Assembly (NCBI RefSeq): GCF_000741765.1
Contig: NZ_JGZU01000015.1
Span: forward strand, 1-64,000
Reading direction: 5' to 3'
DNA length: 64,000 nucleotides
Origin: Bifidobacterium tsurumiense
GTDB lineage: Bacteria; Actinomycetota; Actinomycetes; Actinomycetales; Bifidobacteriaceae
A program made the position numbers and the translations under genes. A model generated the notes under the pieces. That model searched no databases. It was not told where the DNA came from and was given only the letters and a program-made list of their open reading frames with translations. Below, piece after piece: positions 44,160 through 54,280 of this stretch; the first letter of the stretch is position 1; every line of letters starts with the position of its first letter.

Positions 44160-44956
44160 GCGACTCTTCGACTCCAACATCCTTGGGACAACAGCCTTCT
44201 GCACATATGGGCTCTTCCGTGGCCAATCCAGTGCTTCGCTTGGATGGCATACGCAAATCATATGGCGAAACCGAAGTGCTCAAAGGCATTTCCTTTGATA
44301 TCCAGCCACATGAAGTGGTGGCGCTTCTGGGCCCTTCAGGATCGGGTAAGTCCACCCTCATGCGATGCGTCAACCTGCTTGAGCGAGTCAACGATGGCCA
44401 AATCTGGCTTGGCGATACCGATATCACCGATCCGCGAATCAATCAGGACAAGGCCCGATCCCGCATCGGAGTCGTGTTCCAGCAGTTCAATCTTTTCCCT
44501 CATATGTCCGTGATGCGTAATGTCACCCTTGCTGCGATCAAGGTGCATCATTGGCAAAAGGATCGTGCCTATGAACGCGCGACTGAACTTTTGGAACGCA
44601 TTGGCATGCAGGCCAAGGCGGATGCATATCCGGATCAGCTTTCAGGAGGCCAGCAGCAGCGTGTTGCCATTGCCCGAGCTTTGATGACGAATCCTGAATT
44701 GCTGCTTTTGGACGAAATCACCTCGGCTTTGGATCCCATGCTGGTCGGCGAAGTGCTTGATATGGTCACTGAGCTGAAAGAGCAAGGTACGACGATTCTC
44801 ATGGCCACTCATGAGATGAGTTTTGCCCATGAGGCGGCTGACCGCATTGTTTTGCTCCGCAATGGTGTCATAGCCGAGCAGGGCACGCCGCATGAGGTTA
44901 TGGATGAATCACAGAATCCTTTGACCAAGGAGTTCTTCAGCCATTTCCGTCATTAG
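44156..44956 (+). CDS. Amino-acid ABC transporter, ATP-binding protein
   Basis: ATPase of the polar amino-acid uptake system, 266 residues. It has Walker A ALLGPSGSGKSTLM, the Q loop VVFQQFNLFPHMSV, signature LSGGQQQRVAIARAL, Walker B LLLLDEITSALDP and the switch His in MATHEMSFAHEA. A polar 25-residue N-terminal extension precedes the domain. The ATG overlaps the permease stop. It is the last gene of the operon. Confidence 0.95.
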   Translation: MSDSSTPTSLGQQPSAHMGSSVANPVLRLDGIRKSYGETEVLKGISFDIQPHEVVALLGPSGSGKSTLMRCVNLLERVNDGQIWLGDTDITDPRINQDKARSRIGVVFQQFNLFPHMSVMRNVTLAAIKVHHWQKDRAYERATELLERIGMQAKADAYPDQLSGGQQQRVAIARALMTNPELLLLDEITSALDPMLVGEVLDMVTELKEQGTTILMATHEMSFAHEAADRIVLLRNGVIAEQGTPHEVMDESQNPLTKEFFSHFRH

Positions 44957-45106
44957 TGGTTTACGGATCCTGGCTCCTCTGCGGCTGTTAACGGCTCTAA
45001 GCCTCAAAACGTCGAGGAATGGCGCAAAAGATATCGGGGATATCACATTGCAATCCATGCCATCCACGGCATACCGCATCCGCAATACAACAGTTCTTTT
45101 CAATGA

Positions 45107-45146
45107 TTGGGTCCCCTTGGAGCGGCAATACTCCAAGGGGACCCAA
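45107..45146. terminator. Bidirectional hairpin between ABC operon and ribF
   Basis: Sixteen perfectly paired bases (45107-45122 with 45131-45146) and an eight-base loop between the convergent ABC operon and ribF. No T run is adjacent on the plus strand; on the minus strand the sequence after it is ATCATTGAAAAG. Serves as shared boundary. Confidence 0.75.
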
Positions 45147-45180
45147 CGATATCTCAACGCTTTTCAGACGATTCCCGATG

Positions 45181-46443
45181 CTATAGCATGTCGCGGGTCA
45201 ATTCCTTGGTCTCTTCCACATTCTTCTTCAGGGCTTCCACCAAGGCATCCGTACCGTCAAATGCTATTTGCGGCCGAAGGAATCCAGCGAATTCCACACA
45301 AACTCTGTGCCCGTAGAGATCCAGCCAATCATCATGCAGGGCATACGCCTCGACCGCACGCTCTGCAATTCCGGTTTCCTCGCTATACGTTGGTTTCGTA
45401 CCTATGGAAATGGCTGCAGGCCAACGCCAAGGCGAATGAGGCGCCAATCGAGCGCTATCAGATCGTGCGTCTTCATCGCGATATTGTTGCACTGAGTTGT
45501 TCTTGTGACCATCCGAAGCTTCTGAATCAGCTGATTCAGATGTCTTCGAGTCCTGCTCACCCAAATCGATAAGCCAGCCTGCATACACGCCGTCGACCGG
45601 CAAATACCCATCAACAACCGTGTCCAGATTTGCCGTAGGAAAACCTATTGTGCGGCCACGCTGTTCACCATGGACCACAGTGCCTTCAATGCCATGGGCA
45701 TGGCCCAACACCTCATTGGCATCCTTGATCCGGCCTTGCGAAAGCAAATACCGCACATGGGAAGAACTCCATACGCGCACTTTGCGACCCTGTACGCTCT
45801 TGCTCCACGCTCTCAGCTCTGCCTTGTTCATGCTGGCCGTTGGATCAACCGGTTCTCCCTCACTTTCAGGAGCCTGCGGCGTTATCGATGCCGGAACGCG
45901 CACATATCCAGGACCCAAGTCATCGACCACTTCAAGCTGGAATACGCCGGTGGCCTGTGCAAGCAATGATATGGCTTTGATATCGCCTGCCCGATTCGCG
46001 CCCATGACCGCATCGGCCCCCAGGACCAGCATGCGCATTCCCAGTTTGCCGACCAACTGCCCAAGGAAGAACCGATAGGACTTTGCAGCAAAGGCGAGTG
46101 TATAGCGCACTACCAACACATGATCCACTCCAAGTTCACGCATAATCCTTAGTCTTTGGCGAATCCCGGAGATTTTCTGGTCGTCATGCGCATCTTCGGG
46201 AAGGTCCATTCCCTGATGCTGTCCCGCGTATTGGTGTACTAGATTCGGACGTGGATCAAACATGATTACCACAGAGAATGATTGCGTGGCCTTAGCCTGC
46301 TGAACAGTGCGCTCGATCACCGCACGGTGTCCGCGGTGCATACCGTCAAAAGCCCCAACTGTCACAACTGCTTTTTTGTCGGCACTCAAGGTGGGCCAAT
46401 CCACCAATCCACTGTTATCCGGTATCAACGTGGTGATATTCAT
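45181..46443 (-). CDS. ribF: Bifunctional riboflavin kinase/FAD synthetase
   Basis: Makes FMN and then FAD from riboflavin. The N-terminal FAD synthetase domain has VVTVGAFDGMHRGHRAVIERT (nucleotidyltransferase HxGH-type site) and VLGADAVMGANRAGD. The C-terminal flavokinase domain has HGEQRGRTIGFPTANLD and VYGVYAGW-like VDGVYAGWLID. The domain is interrupted by an insertion of about 50 polar Ser/Asp-rich residues before WPAAISIGTKPTYS, making it 420 residues against the usual 310-330. The ATG has GAGGATC upstream. truB and rbfA lie upstream on the same strand, the usual order. Confidence 0.93.
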   Translation of the reverse strand: MNITTLIPDNSGLVDWPTLSADKKAVVTVGAFDGMHRGHRAVIERTVQQAKATQSFSVVIMFDPRPNLVHQYAGQHQGMDLPEDAHDDQKISGIRQRLRIMRELGVDHVLVVRYTLAFAAKSYRFFLGQLVGKLGMRMLVLGADAVMGANRAGDIKAISLLAQATGVFQLEVVDDLGPGYVRVPASITPQAPESEGEPVDPTASMNKAELRAWSKSVQGRKVRVWSSSHVRYLLSQGRIKDANEVLGHAHGIEGTVVHGEQRGRTIGFPTANLDTVVDGYLPVDGVYAGWLIDLGEQDSKTSESADSEASDGHKNNSVQQYRDEDARSDSARLAPHSPWRWPAAISIGTKPTYSEETGIAERAVEAYALHDDWLDLYGHRVCVEFAGFLRPQIAFDGTDALVEALKKNVEETKELTRDML

Positions 46444-46576
46444 ATGATCCTCGTATCCAAACTTCTATTCGCGTCCATGCTAGCAGTAGACCGCCAACGC
46501 TGCCATACGCCCATGGCAATACATGGGTTCAACATATTGTGTGGAAAATACCATATGTTACGCGGAAATACCGTAT

Positions 46577-47593
46577 CTATGCTGTAAACACCGTCACCGG
46601 CTTGGCCATCCCATCGCCATCGGCTTCGATAATCGCGACGACATCGCCTGTATGAGGCATATAAGCGGCGCTGAGCTCTCCGACTACTGCGGCGATTCGC
46701 CTGCCATAGCGTAAATCCTGAGCCTGGCTGTCGGTGATTTCTATCGTATTCATAGATCGCTTCACACTATCCAACATGGGAATCGCGTATTCGCGGATGG
46801 TGTCGCGATCGCATTCGAGGACGATCTTGTTTCTTGTTATCTGTGAGCCGTCTTTGCCGGTGATCAGGCGACTTTCGGTATGCGCTGTCAGAACCTTCGA
46901 GTCTTGGATATCGAATCGTCCCACTCGTATGCGCCGCAAACGTGTCAGATGTCCGCCGACCAAAAGCTCAGCACCAAGATCTCGTGCGAGTGCACGAATA
47001 TATGTTCCGCTGGAACACGACACTCTCACATCAAGGTCGACGACGGCTTGCTCGTTTTCAGCGATGCCTTGACGCACATCGAGTACTTCAAATTCACTGA
47101 TGGTGATGGGTCGGGCCTGCAATTCGACCTGCTCACCTGATCTGGCAAGATCATAGGCCCTTTGTCCGTGGATTTTGATGGCTGAGAAAGAACTCGGAAC
47201 CTGTTCGATATCACCAAGGAAATGCTTCCGAATCGCATTTTCCGCAGCGAGCCGCATACCCTGCGCATCAGCCAACAATGCAATAGCGTTTGGGGACAAC
47301 GAGGCAGTCTGCGACACAATATCGCCTTCGGCATCATCAGTGGTGGTTGATTGACCAAGCCGTATCGTGGCCTCATATGTTTTGCTATGCTCCACAAGGT
47401 AATTCAATAACCGCGTGGCATAGCCGAAACCGATAACCAACATGCCGGTGGCCATCGGATCCAGAGTGCCCGCATGGCCGACCTTTTTCATATGGAGTGC
47501 TGATCTGACGGCCGCAACGACATCGTGACTGGTTACGCCCTGAGGCTTATCTACCAGCAATAATCCTGAATCATGCTGTGAAACACCGGTCAC
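46577..47593 (-). CDS. truB: tRNA pseudouridine(55) synthase
   Basis: Makes pseudouridine at position 55 of the tRNA T loop. Motifs are LLLVDKPQGVTSHDVV, the catalytic Asp in KVGHAGTLDPMATGMLV, and VSCSSGTYIRALARDLG. A C-terminal PUA-like domain follows. Length is 338 residues. The start codon is GTG, overlapping the rbfA stop (GTGA), so translation is coupled. The neighbours nusA, infB, rbfA and truB are in the common bacterial order. Confidence 0.95.
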   Translation of the reverse strand: MTGVSQHDSGLLLVDKPQGVTSHDVVAAVRSALHMKKVGHAGTLDPMATGMLVIGFGYATRLLNYLVEHSKTYEATIRLGQSTTTDDAEGDIVSQTASLSPNAIALLADAQGMRLAAENAIRKHFLGDIEQVPSSFSAIKIHGQRAYDLARSGEQVELQARPITISEFEVLDVRQGIAENEQAVVDLDVRVSCSSGTYIRALARDLGAELLVGGHLTRLRRIRVGRFDIQDSKVLTAHTESRLITGKDGSQITRNKIVLECDRDTIREYAIPMLDSVKRSMNTIEITDSQAQDLRYGRRIAAVVGELSAAYMPHTGDVVAIIEADGDGMAKPVTVFTA

Positions 47594-48228
47594 TGAGCAG
47601 ACTCCGAATCATGATGCGAATCCAAGCCAGAGGCTTCTTCTCCGTCGTCATCGAGATCATCGTCGTCCTCATTATCGTCGTCATTATCATCGAGCTCAAT
47701 ATATGAATCCGTGAAACCATCTGATTCTTCGCCACTGCCATCAATGCCATCATCTTGCTCGTCCCACTCATCGTCGGACTCATCTTCATCGTATTCATCA
47801 TCGTGGCGGTATGGATCCGCGTCACCCGCATATTGCGCCGTTTCGCGCGCCTTGGCCAGTTCTTCGTCACGCTTGCGCGCAAGGGCCAGAATATCCTCGA
47901 TTTCATGAGCCTCACCCGGCACTTCGTCATATATGAACTGCAATTGAGGAGTGAGACGCAGACCTGCCTTGGATCCCACCAAAGAACGCAGTCGGCCTTT
48001 TGCTTGGGAAAGGGCCTGCTGAGCACGTTTGCGCTCGCCTTCTTCCTTGCCCGCATGACCGAGTTGAGTCCAGTACACTTTGGCCAACTGCAAATCATTG
48101 GTAACGCGCACTTCGGTTATGGTCACATTGGAAAGACGCTGATCATGCAGATGCGATTCCATTGATGATGCGATCACTCGTTGGATAAGCGCTGCAATGC
48201 GTGCCGCACGGGGGTTCGTTCCAGCCAT
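47590..48228 (-). CDS. rbfA: Ribosome-binding factor A with acidic tail
   Basis: Assists 16S rRNA 5' end maturation of the small subunit. The first 125 residues are the KH-like domain: PRAARIAALIQRVIASSMES, VTITEVRVTNDLQLAKVYWTQL and GLRLTPQLQFIYDEVP. The last 80 residues are strongly acidic (DDEYDEDESDDEWDEQDD and similar), more than doubling the usual C-terminal tail. The ATG has GAGGAAAAGGAAA upstream. It overlaps truB by four bases and lies 230 bases after infB, separated by the infB terminator. Confidence 0.93.
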   Translation of the reverse strand: MAGTNPRAARIAALIQRVIASSMESHLHDQRLSNVTITEVRVTNDLQLAKVYWTQLGHAGKEEGERKRAQQALSQAKGRLRSLVGSKAGLRLTPQLQFIYDEVPGEAHEIEDILALARKRDEELAKARETAQYAGDADPYRHDDEYDEDESDDEWDEQDDGIDGSGEESDGFTDSYIELDDNDDDNEDDDDLDDDGEEASGLDSHHDSESAQ

Positions 48229-48386
48229 GGGATTTCCTTTTCCTCGTATTAGGTCTTATTCATTTCGCTGTATTACGCCGGTTAGCCTCAACACAACCAT
48301 GCATGTTGAGGTTTTGCTCCGGCGCTTCATGCATTAACTATGCCCAGTCTATCGCGGGCCGCTCCCGCATGGTATGCGGCAAGAAA

Positions 48387-48422
48387 AAGCATTGCCCGTC
48401 GCTACCACGACAGGCAATGCTT
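48387..48422 (-). terminator. Terminator after infB
   Basis: Fifteen-base stem with one G-U pair (48387-48401 with 48408-48422), followed on the minus strand by TTTCTTG. It lies 38 bases after the infB stop and separates infB from rbfA. Confidence 0.85.
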
Positions 48423-48459
48423 CATTGGTATGAATCAGTAATTCACAGCTTGAGGTGAA

Positions 48460-51330
48460 TTACTTGCGCTCAACCTCACGCATCTCGAAGGTCTCGATGA
48501 TATCTCCCACTTCGATGTCATTGAAGGTACCGAGGTTAATACCAGCCTCATATCCTTCCTGAACCGAATTCACGTCATCCTTGAAACGACGCAGCGAGGA
48601 GATCTCAAGATCATTCACTGTTGCAACACCGTTGCGCAGAATGCGGCACTTGGTGCCACGCTTCACTTCGCCATCCTGAACCAGGACACCAGCGATATTG
48701 CCGAACTTGGAGGAACGGAAGATCTCGCGAATCTCGGAATGCGAGGTGACCACCTCTTCGAATTCCGGCTTGAGCATGCCCTTAAGAGCGGCTTCGATAT
48801 CTTCAATGGCCTTGTAGATAATCGAGTAATACTTGATTTCCACGCCTTCGCGCTCGGCCAAATCAGCCACCTGGCGATTAGGACGCACGTTGAAGCCGAT
48901 AATAACTGCCTTGTCGACAGTGGCCAAGTTGACATCGTTCTGGGTAATGGCACCGACACCGCGATGGATGACCTGAATACCGACCTCGTCAGAAACCTCG
49001 ATCTTCATCAAAGAATCTTCCAATGCCTCGACAGAACCTGAGGAATCGCCCTTGATGACGATATTGAGCATATCGACTTCGGACTTGGCGAACTGCTCCT
49101 TGAGACTCTCCAAGGACACGACCTTGCGACGCTTGGCCAGCTGGGCCGCACGTTCGGTTGCCTGACGCTTTTCAGCAATCTGTCGAGCAGTGCGATCATC
49201 AGGAGCCACCAGGAACAAATCACCAGCGGTTGGCACCGAGGTCAAACCGAGCACCTGAACAGGAGCGGATGGCACGGCCTTATCCATATGCTGACCGTTC
49301 TCGTCAAGCATGGCACGAACGCGGCCATATGACGTACCGGCAACGATGGAATCACCCACATGCAAAGTACCCGACTGCACCAGAACCGTGGCCACTGCAC
49401 CGCGTCCCTTATCCAGACGCGCTTCGATGGTTGCACCACGGGCGTCCATATCCGGATTTGCGCGCAGATCCAGCTCGGCGTCGGCGGTGAGCAACACTGA
49501 TTCCAACAGCTTGTCCACATTGGTTCCCTGCTTAGCAGAGATGTCCACGAACATGGTGTCGCCGCCGTATTCTTCCGGAACAAGGCCGAATTCAGTGAGC
49601 TGACCGCGTACCTTGTCAGGGTTGGCTCCTGCGACATCGATCTTGTTCACTGCCACGACGATTGGCACATGTGCGGCTTGAGCGTGGTTGATCGCTTCCA
49701 CGGTCTGAGGCATCACGCCGTCATCTGCAGCCACAACCAGAATCGCCACATCAGTGAGTTCGGCACCACGGGCACGCATGGCGGTGAACGCCTCGTGTCC
49801 TGGGGTATCAAGGAAGGTGATCTTCCTGGGCTCGCCCTCAAGATCGACGGTGACTTGGTAGGCACCGATGCGCTGGGTTATGCCGCCAGCCTCTCGGGAC
49901 ACCACATTGGTCTGGCGGATGGTATCCAGCAAACGGGTCTTACCGTGATCGACGTGGCCCATGACCGTAACCACAGGCGGACGAGGCTTCAAATCCTCAT
50001 CCTCCTGCAGCTCTTCCTCATCGAGGTTGATGTCGAATTGCTGCAGCAATTCCTTATCTTCCTCTTCTGCGGAAACGATTTGAATATTCCAACCGATTTC
50101 CTCGCCGAGGATCTGGAAGGTCGACTCATCCAAAGACTGGGTGGCGGTTGCCATCTCTCCCAAATGGAAGAGCACAGTCACCAAAGCAGCTGGATTGACA
50201 TTGATCTTCTCAGCCAAATCTGAAAGCGACGAGCCCTGACGCAGGCGAATGGTCTTGCCGTTGCCTGCCGGAATGCGAACGCCACCGATAACCGGTGCTT
50301 TCAGCTCCTCAAACTCATGGCGCTTTGCAAGACGGTTCTTGCGTGCCTTAGAAGACTTGCCGCCTTGGCGTCCGAATGCACCAGCAGCGCCGCCGCGACC
50401 GCGGCCACCACCGCGTGACGGACCTGAGGCAGGAGCGGAGTTGCCACCACCCTGATATCCGCCACCGTTACCGGAGCCGAAACGATTGCCGCCTGGACGG
50501 CCTTGCGAGCCTCCGGACTGAGGACGATTCTGCCCCCACTGACCTGGTCTTGCACCGCCACCTTGGCCCGGACGACCGCGGAAACCACCGCGCTGTCCAC
50601 CTTGTCCCTGTCCGGGACGACCGCCGCGACCACGACCGCCTTCCACATTGGGGCGTGCCATCGGATGCGGACGAGGGATATCCCCCGGCGTAGGCGTACG
50701 CATACCCTGCTTACGGCTGAACGGATTGTTGCCTGGGCGTGGGCCTGGGGTCGGGCGCGATCCCTGAGCACCCTGGGATGCAGCACCGCCATGCTGTTGA
50801 CCGCGAGGGGCATGCGGAGTGGGAACATTGCCGTTTCCTGGCCTGTTTTCATGATTGCGCGGGCGTGCCGGACGACCCGATTGCATGCCCTGCGAACGCT
50901 GGCGGGAATCACGAGAACCGTTGCGCTCATTACGTTCAGAACGCTCATTGCGCTCATGCTGCTGAGAGGAGCGCTGACCGGGCTTAGGGCCTGCGGGCCT
51001 CGGCGCTGAAGGTCGAGGATTCCTTGCCGCCGGTGCCGGCCCCGGTGTCGCCGTTGCCTGCTGACCTGGCTTGGGTCGTGCCGCGGCTGATGGTGTTGAA
51101 GCTTCCGGCTTTGCCGGCTTGGGCGCAGCATGTGTCGGTGCACCCTGATGCGTTTCCTTGGCAGCCCCGCCCTGCTTGGGGAAGGCTGCTTTCAATTTGC
51201 GTACAACTGGGGCTTCTACCGTCGAGGATGCTGATTTGACGAATTCACCCATATCCTTGAGTTTTTCAAGAACCGTCTTACTCTCGACGCCAAGCTCCTT
51301 GGCTAGTTCATATACGCGCTGTTTTGCCAC
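48460..51330 (-). CDS. infB: Translation initiation factor IF-2
   Basis: GTPase that brings initiator tRNA to the small subunit. The first 50 residues form an IF2-N domain ([23 protein letters not shown]). Residues about 55-330 are low-complexity Gly/Arg/Pro/Gln ([19 protein letters not shown]), likely disordered, as in other actinobacteria. A second IF2-N domain and then the GTPase follow: [44 protein letters not shown]. Length is 956 residues. The start is GTG at 51330 with TTAGGAGA upstream. It follows nusA by 185 bases with no ylxR gene between. Confidence 0.95.
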   Translation of the reverse strand: MAKQRVYELAKELGVESKTVLEKLKDMGEFVKSASSTVEAPVVRKLKAAFPKQGGAAKETHQGAPTHAAPKPAKPEASTPSAAARPKPGQQATATPGPAPAARNPRPSAPRPAGPKPGQRSSQQHERNERSERNERNGSRDSRQRSQGMQSGRPARPRNHENRPGNGNVPTPHAPRGQQHGGAASQGAQGSRPTPGPRPGNNPFSRKQGMRTPTPGDIPRPHPMARPNVEGGRGRGGRPGQGQGGQRGGFRGRPGQGGGARPGQWGQNRPQSGGSQGRPGGNRFGSGNGGGYQGGGNSAPASGPSRGGGRGRGGAAGAFGRQGGKSSKARKNRLAKRHEFEELKAPVIGGVRIPAGNGKTIRLRQGSSLSDLAEKINVNPAALVTVLFHLGEMATATQSLDESTFQILGEEIGWNIQIVSAEEEDKELLQQFDINLDEEELQEDEDLKPRPPVVTVMGHVDHGKTRLLDTIRQTNVVSREAGGITQRIGAYQVTVDLEGEPRKITFLDTPGHEAFTAMRARGAELTDVAILVVAADDGVMPQTVEAINHAQAAHVPIVVAVNKIDVAGANPDKVRGQLTEFGLVPEEYGGDTMFVDISAKQGTNVDKLLESVLLTADAELDLRANPDMDARGATIEARLDKGRGAVATVLVQSGTLHVGDSIVAGTSYGRVRAMLDENGQHMDKAVPSAPVQVLGLTSVPTAGDLFLVAPDDRTARQIAEKRQATERAAQLAKRRKVVSLESLKEQFAKSEVDMLNIVIKGDSSGSVEALEDSLMKIEVSDEVGIQVIHRGVGAITQNDVNLATVDKAVIIGFNVRPNRQVADLAEREGVEIKYYSIIYKAIEDIEAALKGMLKPEFEEVVTSHSEIREIFRSSKFGNIAGVLVQDGEVKRGTKCRILRNGVATVNDLEISSLRRFKDDVNSVQEGYEAGINLGTFNDIEVGDIIETFEMREVERK

Positions 51331-51515
51331 TCAGTTTTCTCCTAAAATTCTGTGACCACGCGCATATGGGCGCGGCCACTATTCTCTATCGGCGAGCTTA
51401 CCCCGTCTCATCGTGCGACCATGATCGTGCTACCTCGTCTCTGACCGTGGTGGAGGCGCACACGCCCCCACCCGGATACCGCGTTCCAGCATACTCGTTA
51501 CGCTGGATTGCTGGC

Positions 51516-52541
51516 TTAATTTGCGCCCTCAGCCTTTGCCTCATGCGCTTGGGCAGATTCAATGCCGATTTTCCACCCGGTAAGCTTTGCAGCAAGGCGT
51601 GCATTCTGCCCTTCCTTGCCTATTGCCAGAGAGAGCTGATCGTCATTAATAAATGCCACAGCCGTCTTGTTCTTGTCACTGATCACATGCACGCCACGGG
51701 CAATGGCCGGCGAGAGCGCCGCTGCAACAAACTTTGCCGGATCATCCGACCAATCGACGATATCGATTTTTTCCGGTCCCAGATTTTCCATAACGGCACG
51801 CACACGAGCGCCGCCTGGCCCGATAAGCGCGCCCTTGGGATTCACGCCTTCCGTATTCGCCCGCACTGCGATCTTGGTACGAGCTCCCGCTTCTCGTGCG
51901 ATTGCCATAATGGATACCGCTCCGGAAACCAGTTCAGGCACTTCTCGCTCGAAGAGACGACGAACCAGTTCCGGATGCGAGCGCGAAACCACGATTTCCG
52001 GACCGCGCAGGCCACGAGCCACGTTCACCACATACACGCGCAAACGTTCTCCGTGCCTATACCGCTCACCGGGAACCTGCTCTCGCCTTGGCAGAATCGC
52101 TTCCACATCGCCTACGGCAATATGCACATTGGTGGGATCCTTCACATCCTGTTGTACGATACCGGTAATCAGCTTGCCTTTTTGCCCAGAGAAAGCACCC
52201 AAGACACGGTCGTCCTCAGCCTTGCGGAAGAGCTGTCCAATAACCTGACGAGCCGTAGCAGCTGCAAGTCGACCGAAGTCCTTAGGGGTGTCGTCATATT
52301 CCTCCCCTAACTTCGGTGCCGGATGCGGGTTATCTTCGGTGGGTTCCACACGAATCTCATCTCGAGCCCAGACCGTGAATGTGCCTGCACGTTCGTCTAA
52401 TTCCACGCGAACATGCTTTGCAGCGTGAGGGGTTTTTGAATAAGCCAGACGCAGGGCTTCAGAAAGTGCGTCATCAAGTGTTTGGGGATCAATTCCTTGC
52501 CCAGCAGCCAGCTGGTGGATTCCTGACAGGTCCAGTTCCAT
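51516..52541 (-). CDS. nusA: Transcription termination/antitermination factor NusA
   Basis: RNA polymerase-binding elongation factor. It has the N-terminal domain, an S1 domain around GKLITGIVQQDVKDPTNVHIA, and two KH domains with GPGGARVRAVMENLGPEKIDI and IGKEGQNARLAAKLTGWKI. Length is 341 residues; the acidic repeats found in proteobacterial NusA are absent, as usual in actinobacteria. The ATG at 52541 was chosen because TAGGAGG lies upstream. rimP, its usual upstream partner, is not here: the next gene is a divergent lipoprotein. Confidence 0.95.
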   Translation of the reverse strand: MELDLSGIHQLAAGQGIDPQTLDDALSEALRLAYSKTPHAAKHVRVELDERAGTFTVWARDEIRVEPTEDNPHPAPKLGEEYDDTPKDFGRLAAATARQVIGQLFRKAEDDRVLGAFSGQKGKLITGIVQQDVKDPTNVHIAVGDVEAILPRREQVPGERYRHGERLRVYVVNVARGLRGPEIVVSRSHPELVRRLFEREVPELVSGAVSIMAIAREAGARTKIAVRANTEGVNPKGALIGPGGARVRAVMENLGPEKIDIVDWSDDPAKFVAAALSPAIARGVHVISDKNKTAVAFINDDQLSLAIGKEGQNARLAAKLTGWKIGIESAQAHEAKAEGAN

Positions 52542-52626
52542 ATTGCAAGACCTCCTATATGAAGTTATACATAATGCCAAGCGTTCCGCCCCGCTTGGTC
52601 ACAGACAACCACTAGTCTATAGCTCT

Positions 52627-53694
52627 ATGCAGACACGTTACGGCATTCTTTCGCACGGTACTTCACTTCTGCGTCGCATATGCGCTATAGGCGTATCGTT
52701 GGGGATTTCATTGACTTTGGCGGCGTGCAGCATGCCTCGTTTGGCAGGCAGAGCGGAATCCGAGCGAACCATGAGCACATGCGAAGCGTCGTATGCCGTA
52801 GCACACGCGAATTCTACATATATCGATACGCTCCCCTTTGATCAGTTGAGGCTACTGTCTGCTCAGAGAGCCCAGAATGCATGGCTTCAGGTAGCGGCTG
52901 TTTGTTCTCAACGCTTCAGTCAGGGAACCGTGCGTGCAGCCCAGGCCATGTATAGGCAATATATTCTCTCGAAGCGATTGGGCATCGCGAATTCCGTCGG
53001 CACCTCTTCACGGTTGGATGGGGTAACCGCTCTTGCTATTTCTGATTCCGCCATTTCCTCTATGGCTTTGGCAGAAGACCGCGCTGGCTTCATCGTCGAG
53101 GTTCTGGCTGCCCGTTCTGTGAGCAATGCCTCATTGACCATTAGCGACAATCACAAGGCAGCAGCGTCACAATTTCTTGCGCTGAGCGGCACCGCTAAAG
53201 ACAATCGTCAGAAAGTGTACGCAGTCGACCAAATATTTGCGCATCCTGACACCATAACCGATTCAAGCTCCGGTTTGACGGTGCCCACCATTGCTGCAAC
53301 AGAAATGGATTGCGCTCGAGAGGAGCTTGCCGCTTTAACGGATATGACACAGTCCAGCCAAGCATCCTCATCTTCGGCCTCACTCTCACAGGATTCCTCA
53401 TCCCCAGAGGATTCTTCAGCTTCGCAAGATTCCTCACCCTCAGAGGGTTCGTCATCTTCTTCGTCATCTTCGCAACATTCGTCATCTTCGACACCCACCA
53501 TGTCATCTTCGCCATCAGCCACTTCCACAGCCGACTCAGACGAATCGCCTTCTGCCAGTGAAGATTCCAGCACCGATGTCCTGACGAATAACGCCGGCTA
53601 TGATAATCTCGCCATCTTGATAGCAACTCATATCTACCAAGCACTGACTTTTGGATACCCGAACCTGGATGTGGCACTACTGGTGACGAAATAA
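52627..53694 (+). CDS. Ser-rich lipoprotein of unknown function
   Basis: A 355-residue exported protein. The signal peptide ends with the lipobox LTLAACSMP, so Cys37 should carry the lipid. Residues about 45-235 form a helical, Ala/Ser-rich domain without a recognised family. Residues about 245-325 are almost pure Ser/Asp/Glu/Gln/Pro (SSSPEDSSASQDSSPSEG), then a hydrophobic end NLDVALLVTK. The ATG at 52627 has no clear ribosome site; the upstream open frame is not family-like. It is divergent from nusA. Function unknown; the Ser-rich part may be a wall-spanning spacer. Confidence 0.72.
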   Translation: MQTRYGILSHGTSLLRRICAIGVSLGISLTLAACSMPRLAGRAESERTMSTCEASYAVAHANSTYIDTLPFDQLRLLSAQRAQNAWLQVAAVCSQRFSQGTVRAAQAMYRQYILSKRLGIANSVGTSSRLDGVTALAISDSAISSMALAEDRAGFIVEVLAARSVSNASLTISDNHKAAASQFLALSGTAKDNRQKVYAVDQIFAHPDTITDSSSGLTVPTIAATEMDCAREELAALTDMTQSSQASSSSASLSQDSSSPEDSSASQDSSPSEGSSSSSSSSQHSSSSTPTMSSSPSATSTADSDESPSASEDSSTDVLTNNAGYDNLAILIATHIYQALTFGYPNLDVALLVTK

Positions 53695-53854
53695 TAGAAT
53701 ATCGGCCTACTGAAAGGGTTATAGGACAAACAACGGAATTATAGGCCAAATAACAGGCCCTAGGCACCACGCTCAGTTCCTATATAGGCCGACCATAGGC
53801 CCCAATCGTGGCCTACAGGCCGAATTGCACACGTTTCCCAAACGAAAAAGGAAA
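53695..53854. repeat. TATAGG-motif cluster with intergenic repeat copy 3
   Basis: A 160-base gap after the lipoprotein gene carries the motif TATAGGC/TATAGGAC several times: TATAGGACAAA at 53720, TATAGGCCAAA at 53740, TATATAGGCC at 53781 and ATAGGCCCC near 53806, plus TATAGGACA at 53999 beyond the tRNA. Copy 3 of the CACCAC-AGTTCCTATAG repeat is at 53765-53790. No gene is supported. Confidence 0.5.
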
Positions 53855-53881
53855 AGGGTTTTGGGAATGACCCAAAACCCT
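53855..53881 (-). terminator. Terminator after tRNA-Ser(CGA)
   Basis: Eleven-base perfect stem AGGGTTTTGGG/CCCAAAACCCT (53855-53865 with 53871-53881), followed on the minus strand by TTTCCTTTTTCG, seven bases after the tRNA 3' end. Confidence 0.88.
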
Positions 53882-53887
53882 GAAGTG

Positions 53888-53973
53888 CGGATGAGGCGAG
53901 ATTCGAACTCGCGGAGGGGTTCGCCCTCACACGCTTTCGAGGCGTGCTCCTTAGACCGCTCGGACACTCATCC
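53888..53973 (-). tRNA. tRNA-Ser, anticodon CGA
   Basis: Class II tRNA. On the minus strand the acceptor GGATGAG pairs with CTCATCC, the anticodon loop is CTCGAAA (anticodon CGA, reading UCG), the variable arm is GAGGGCGAACCCCTC and the T arm contains TTCGAAT. CCA is not encoded. Confidence 0.95.
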
Positions 53974-54040
53974 AACTATTGCAAAGCAACTTGTTTATTA
54001 TAGGACATTTTTTCATATGCGCAAGCGGCGTGCCGTTTGA

Positions 54041-54280
54041 TGCGGCCATACGCATGCGTCGATCCCTGCCACGGTCCGCATTGATATCGACCTGCGTTTG
54101 AATGTGTATCAATACAACGATGAGACGTTGAACACTTCATATTCATGTGACGACCAGATCACGTTGAAGTCCGTGAAGGTATCCGACGTGCAAGATTGCT
54201 GGTGTTCCTCGCTTTATGGCAACCATCCCGTGCTGTATCCCATGAATTCGCTGGCACGCCGCTGTGCCATAGCGTCATAA
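54041..54280 (+). other. Open frame of unclear status
   Basis: A frame of 79 codons open from 54041 to the TAA at 54278 reads, among others, VRIDIDLRLNVYQYNDETL and QITLKSVKVSDVQD, which looks protein-like in composition. It has no ATG with a ribosome site; TTG at 54098 is the first plausible start. It ends five bases past the convergent truA stop. It may be a gene fragment or chance. No family is recognised. Confidence 0.25.

Noticed and set aside
51331-51515. Possible ylxR gene between nusA and infB
   Set aside because: No frame of suitable length or motif is present in the 185 bases.
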